A stretch of DNA of 64,000 nt from Clusia tigrina. Lineage: Eukaryota > Arthropoda > Insecta > Diptera > Clusiidae. Below, piece by piece: positions 63,000 to 64,000 of the stretch. A model generated the notes under the pieces. That model was not told where the DNA came from. It saw nothing but the letters and a program-made list of their open reading frames with translations, and made no database searches. Both the position numbers and the translations under genes were made by a program. How positions within the stretch are numbered: the stretch's first letter is position 1; each line of letters begins with the position of its first letter. The stretch is taken from NCBI GenBank assembly GCA_920105625.2, contig OV050031.1:84019995-84083994 (forward strand), in the 5' to 3' direction.

Positions 63000-64000
63000 G
63001 GCGGCAGACCCCCAAATCGAAAGCGGCAGCGACTGAGACGCCTTCAGAGACGCTGACAGAGATTGCGACGCCGACTGAGGTAGATAGGGGTAGATATAGG
63101 CATAGAGAAGGAAGCAGACCCCCCAATCAACAGTGGCAGCGATTGAGACGCCTTCAGATACGCTGACAGAGGTTGCGACGCCGACTGAGATGCCGACTGA
63201 GGCAGATAGGGGTAGATAAAGGCATAAAGAAGGCAGCAGACAGCCCCAAACCACAGCGGCAGCGACTGAGACGTCTACATATACGATGACAGCGGCTGCG
63301 ACGCCGACTGAGACGCCGACTGAGGTAGATAGGGGTAGATATAGGCATAGAGAAGGCGGCAGACCCCCCAATCGACAGCTGCAGCGACTGAGACGCCTTC
63401 AGAGACGCTGACAGAGGTTGCGACGCCGACTGAGACGCCGACTGAGGTAGATAGGGGTAGATATAGGCATAGAGAATGCAGCAGACCCCACAATCGACAA
63501 CGGCAGCGACTGAGACGCCTACAGAGACGCTGACAGAGGCTGCAACGGCTGCGACGCCGACTGAGACGCCGACTTAGGCAGATAGGGGTAGATATAGGCA
63601 TAGAGAAGGCAGCAGACCCCCCCCAATCGACAGCGGCAGCGACTGAGACGCGTACAGAGACGCTGACAGAGGATGCGACGCCGACTGAGACGCCGACTGA
63701 GGCAAATAGGGGTAGATATAGGCATAGAGAAGGCGGCAGACCCCCAAATCGAAAGCGGCAGCGACTGAGACGCCTTCAGAGACGCTGACAGAGATTGCGA
63801 CGCCGACTGAGGTAGATAGGGGTAGATATAGGCATAGAGAAGGCAGCAGACCACCCAATCGACAACGGCAGCGACTGAGACGCCTACAGAAACGCTGACA
63901 GAGGCTGTGACGCCGTCTGAGACTCCGACTGAGGCAGATAGGGGTAGATATAGGCATAGAGAAGGCAGCAGATGCCTACAAGGATGCTGACAGAGGCTGC
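63000..64000. repeat. Distant copy of the 39.7-40.7 kb segment
   Basis: Markers keep an offset of 23313 bp: GGCTGCAACGGCTGCGAC is at 63541 versus 40228, and the 30-bp-deleted monomer is near 63965 versus 40650. The same segment is also at about 36.4-37.4 kb, so three copies exist in the window. The copy runs off the right edge. Confidence 0.85.

Larger units (their letters stand above)
1..64000. repeat. Satellite DNA array, monomer about 110-122 bp, spanning the whole window
   Basis: The same unit repeats from first to last base with no unique sequence between copies. Each unit begins with a C-run and AATCGACAGCGGCAGCGAC, continues through 12-mers related to GACTGAGACGCC, and ends with GATAGGGGTAGATATAGGC, CATAGAGAAGG and CAGCAGA. 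All copies face the same way. Most lengths fit 98 + 12n bp because copies gain or lose whole 12-mers. My hand count of a 122-bp consensus gives 36 A, 33 C, 41 G and 12 T. Copies differ by scattered substitutions, many of them CG to TG or CA, by 12-bp steps and by occasional internal deletions. Both window edges lie inside the array, so its true length is unknown. No function can be read from the sequence; a centromeric, pericentromeric or subtelomeric location is inferred from size and structure only. I do not recognise it as a named satellite family. Confidence 0.98.

Noticed and set aside
1..64000. CRISPR array
   Set aside because: The whole 110-122 bp unit is homologous between copies. There are no short identical repeats separated by unrelated spacers, and there are no cas genes.
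1..64000. Telomeric repeat, from the TAGGGGT and CCCCCCAAT runs
   Set aside because: Each run occurs once per monomer, separated by about 40-80 bp of other sequence. Telomeric repeats are short and directly tandem.
1..64000. Ribosomal DNA spacer, tRNA genes or other RNA genes within the array
   Set aside because: No stretch resembles rRNA or a tRNA cloverleaf with A and B boxes. All sequence is accounted for by the monomer.
1..64000. G-quadruplex-forming array
   Set aside because: There is only one G4 run per monomer, with no four closely spaced runs. The long loops needed make a stable structure unlikely.

Overview
The whole window is one tandemly repeated (satellite) DNA array. I find no gene, RNA gene, transposon, CRISPR array or stretch of unique sequence anywhere in the 64 kb. 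The monomer is about 110-122 bp, so dividing gives roughly 550 monomers. They all lie head-to-tail in the same orientation, and the array runs off both window edges. This points to a eukaryotic nuclear chromosome, in a centromeric, subtelomeric or other heterochromatic block, probably resolved by long reads. I do not recognise the monomer from memory and cannot name the organism. My hand-built 122-bp consensus has 36 A, 33 C, 41 G and 12 T: about 61% GC, very poor in T on the given strand, and not depleted in CpG.

The monomer is built in layers. It starts with a C-run anchor (CCCCCCAATCGACAG), followed by several diverged 12-bp subrepeats related to GACTGAGACGCC. It ends with the only A/T-rich stretch (GATAGGGGTAGATATAGGC and CATAGAGAAGGCAGCAGA). 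Monomers differ mainly in how many 12-mers they carry, so most lengths fit 98 + 12n (110, 122, 134 bp). Every one of these lengths leaves remainder 2 when divided by 3. Each monomer therefore shifts the reading frame, and this explains the many overlapping antisense open frames (up to 647 codons), which I do not consider genes.

Layout by region. 1-5 kb: mixed monomer types. 5.3-9.6 kb: five copies of a marked segment spaced 1071, 644, 1540 and 793 bp. 10.0-12.9 kb recurs at 13.7-16.6 kb. 16.8-21.1 kb: two near-identical 2.13-kb units in tandem and the start of a third. 21-31 kb: a mosaic of the same types with local 12-mer expansions. About 31-32.4 kb: change to a second set of monomer variants. 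33.2-34.5 kb: an 800-bp tandem duplication. 34.95-41.25 kb: tandem 3.03-kb and 3.27-kb copies. 41-50 kb: mosaic. 50.36-51.75 kb: a 696-bp tandem duplication. 52.0-55.5 kb recurs at 56.2-60.2 kb, with a 464-bp (four-monomer) difference. 63.0-64.0 kb is a copy of 39.7-40.7 kb. The joins lie at matching positions within the monomer, which fits unequal exchange or in-register slippage.

The content of interest is therefore structural: nested periodicity, ordered monomer classes, readable recombination joins, strand asymmetry and regional subfamilies. I found no evidence for a protein-based system. All alignments here were made by eye.
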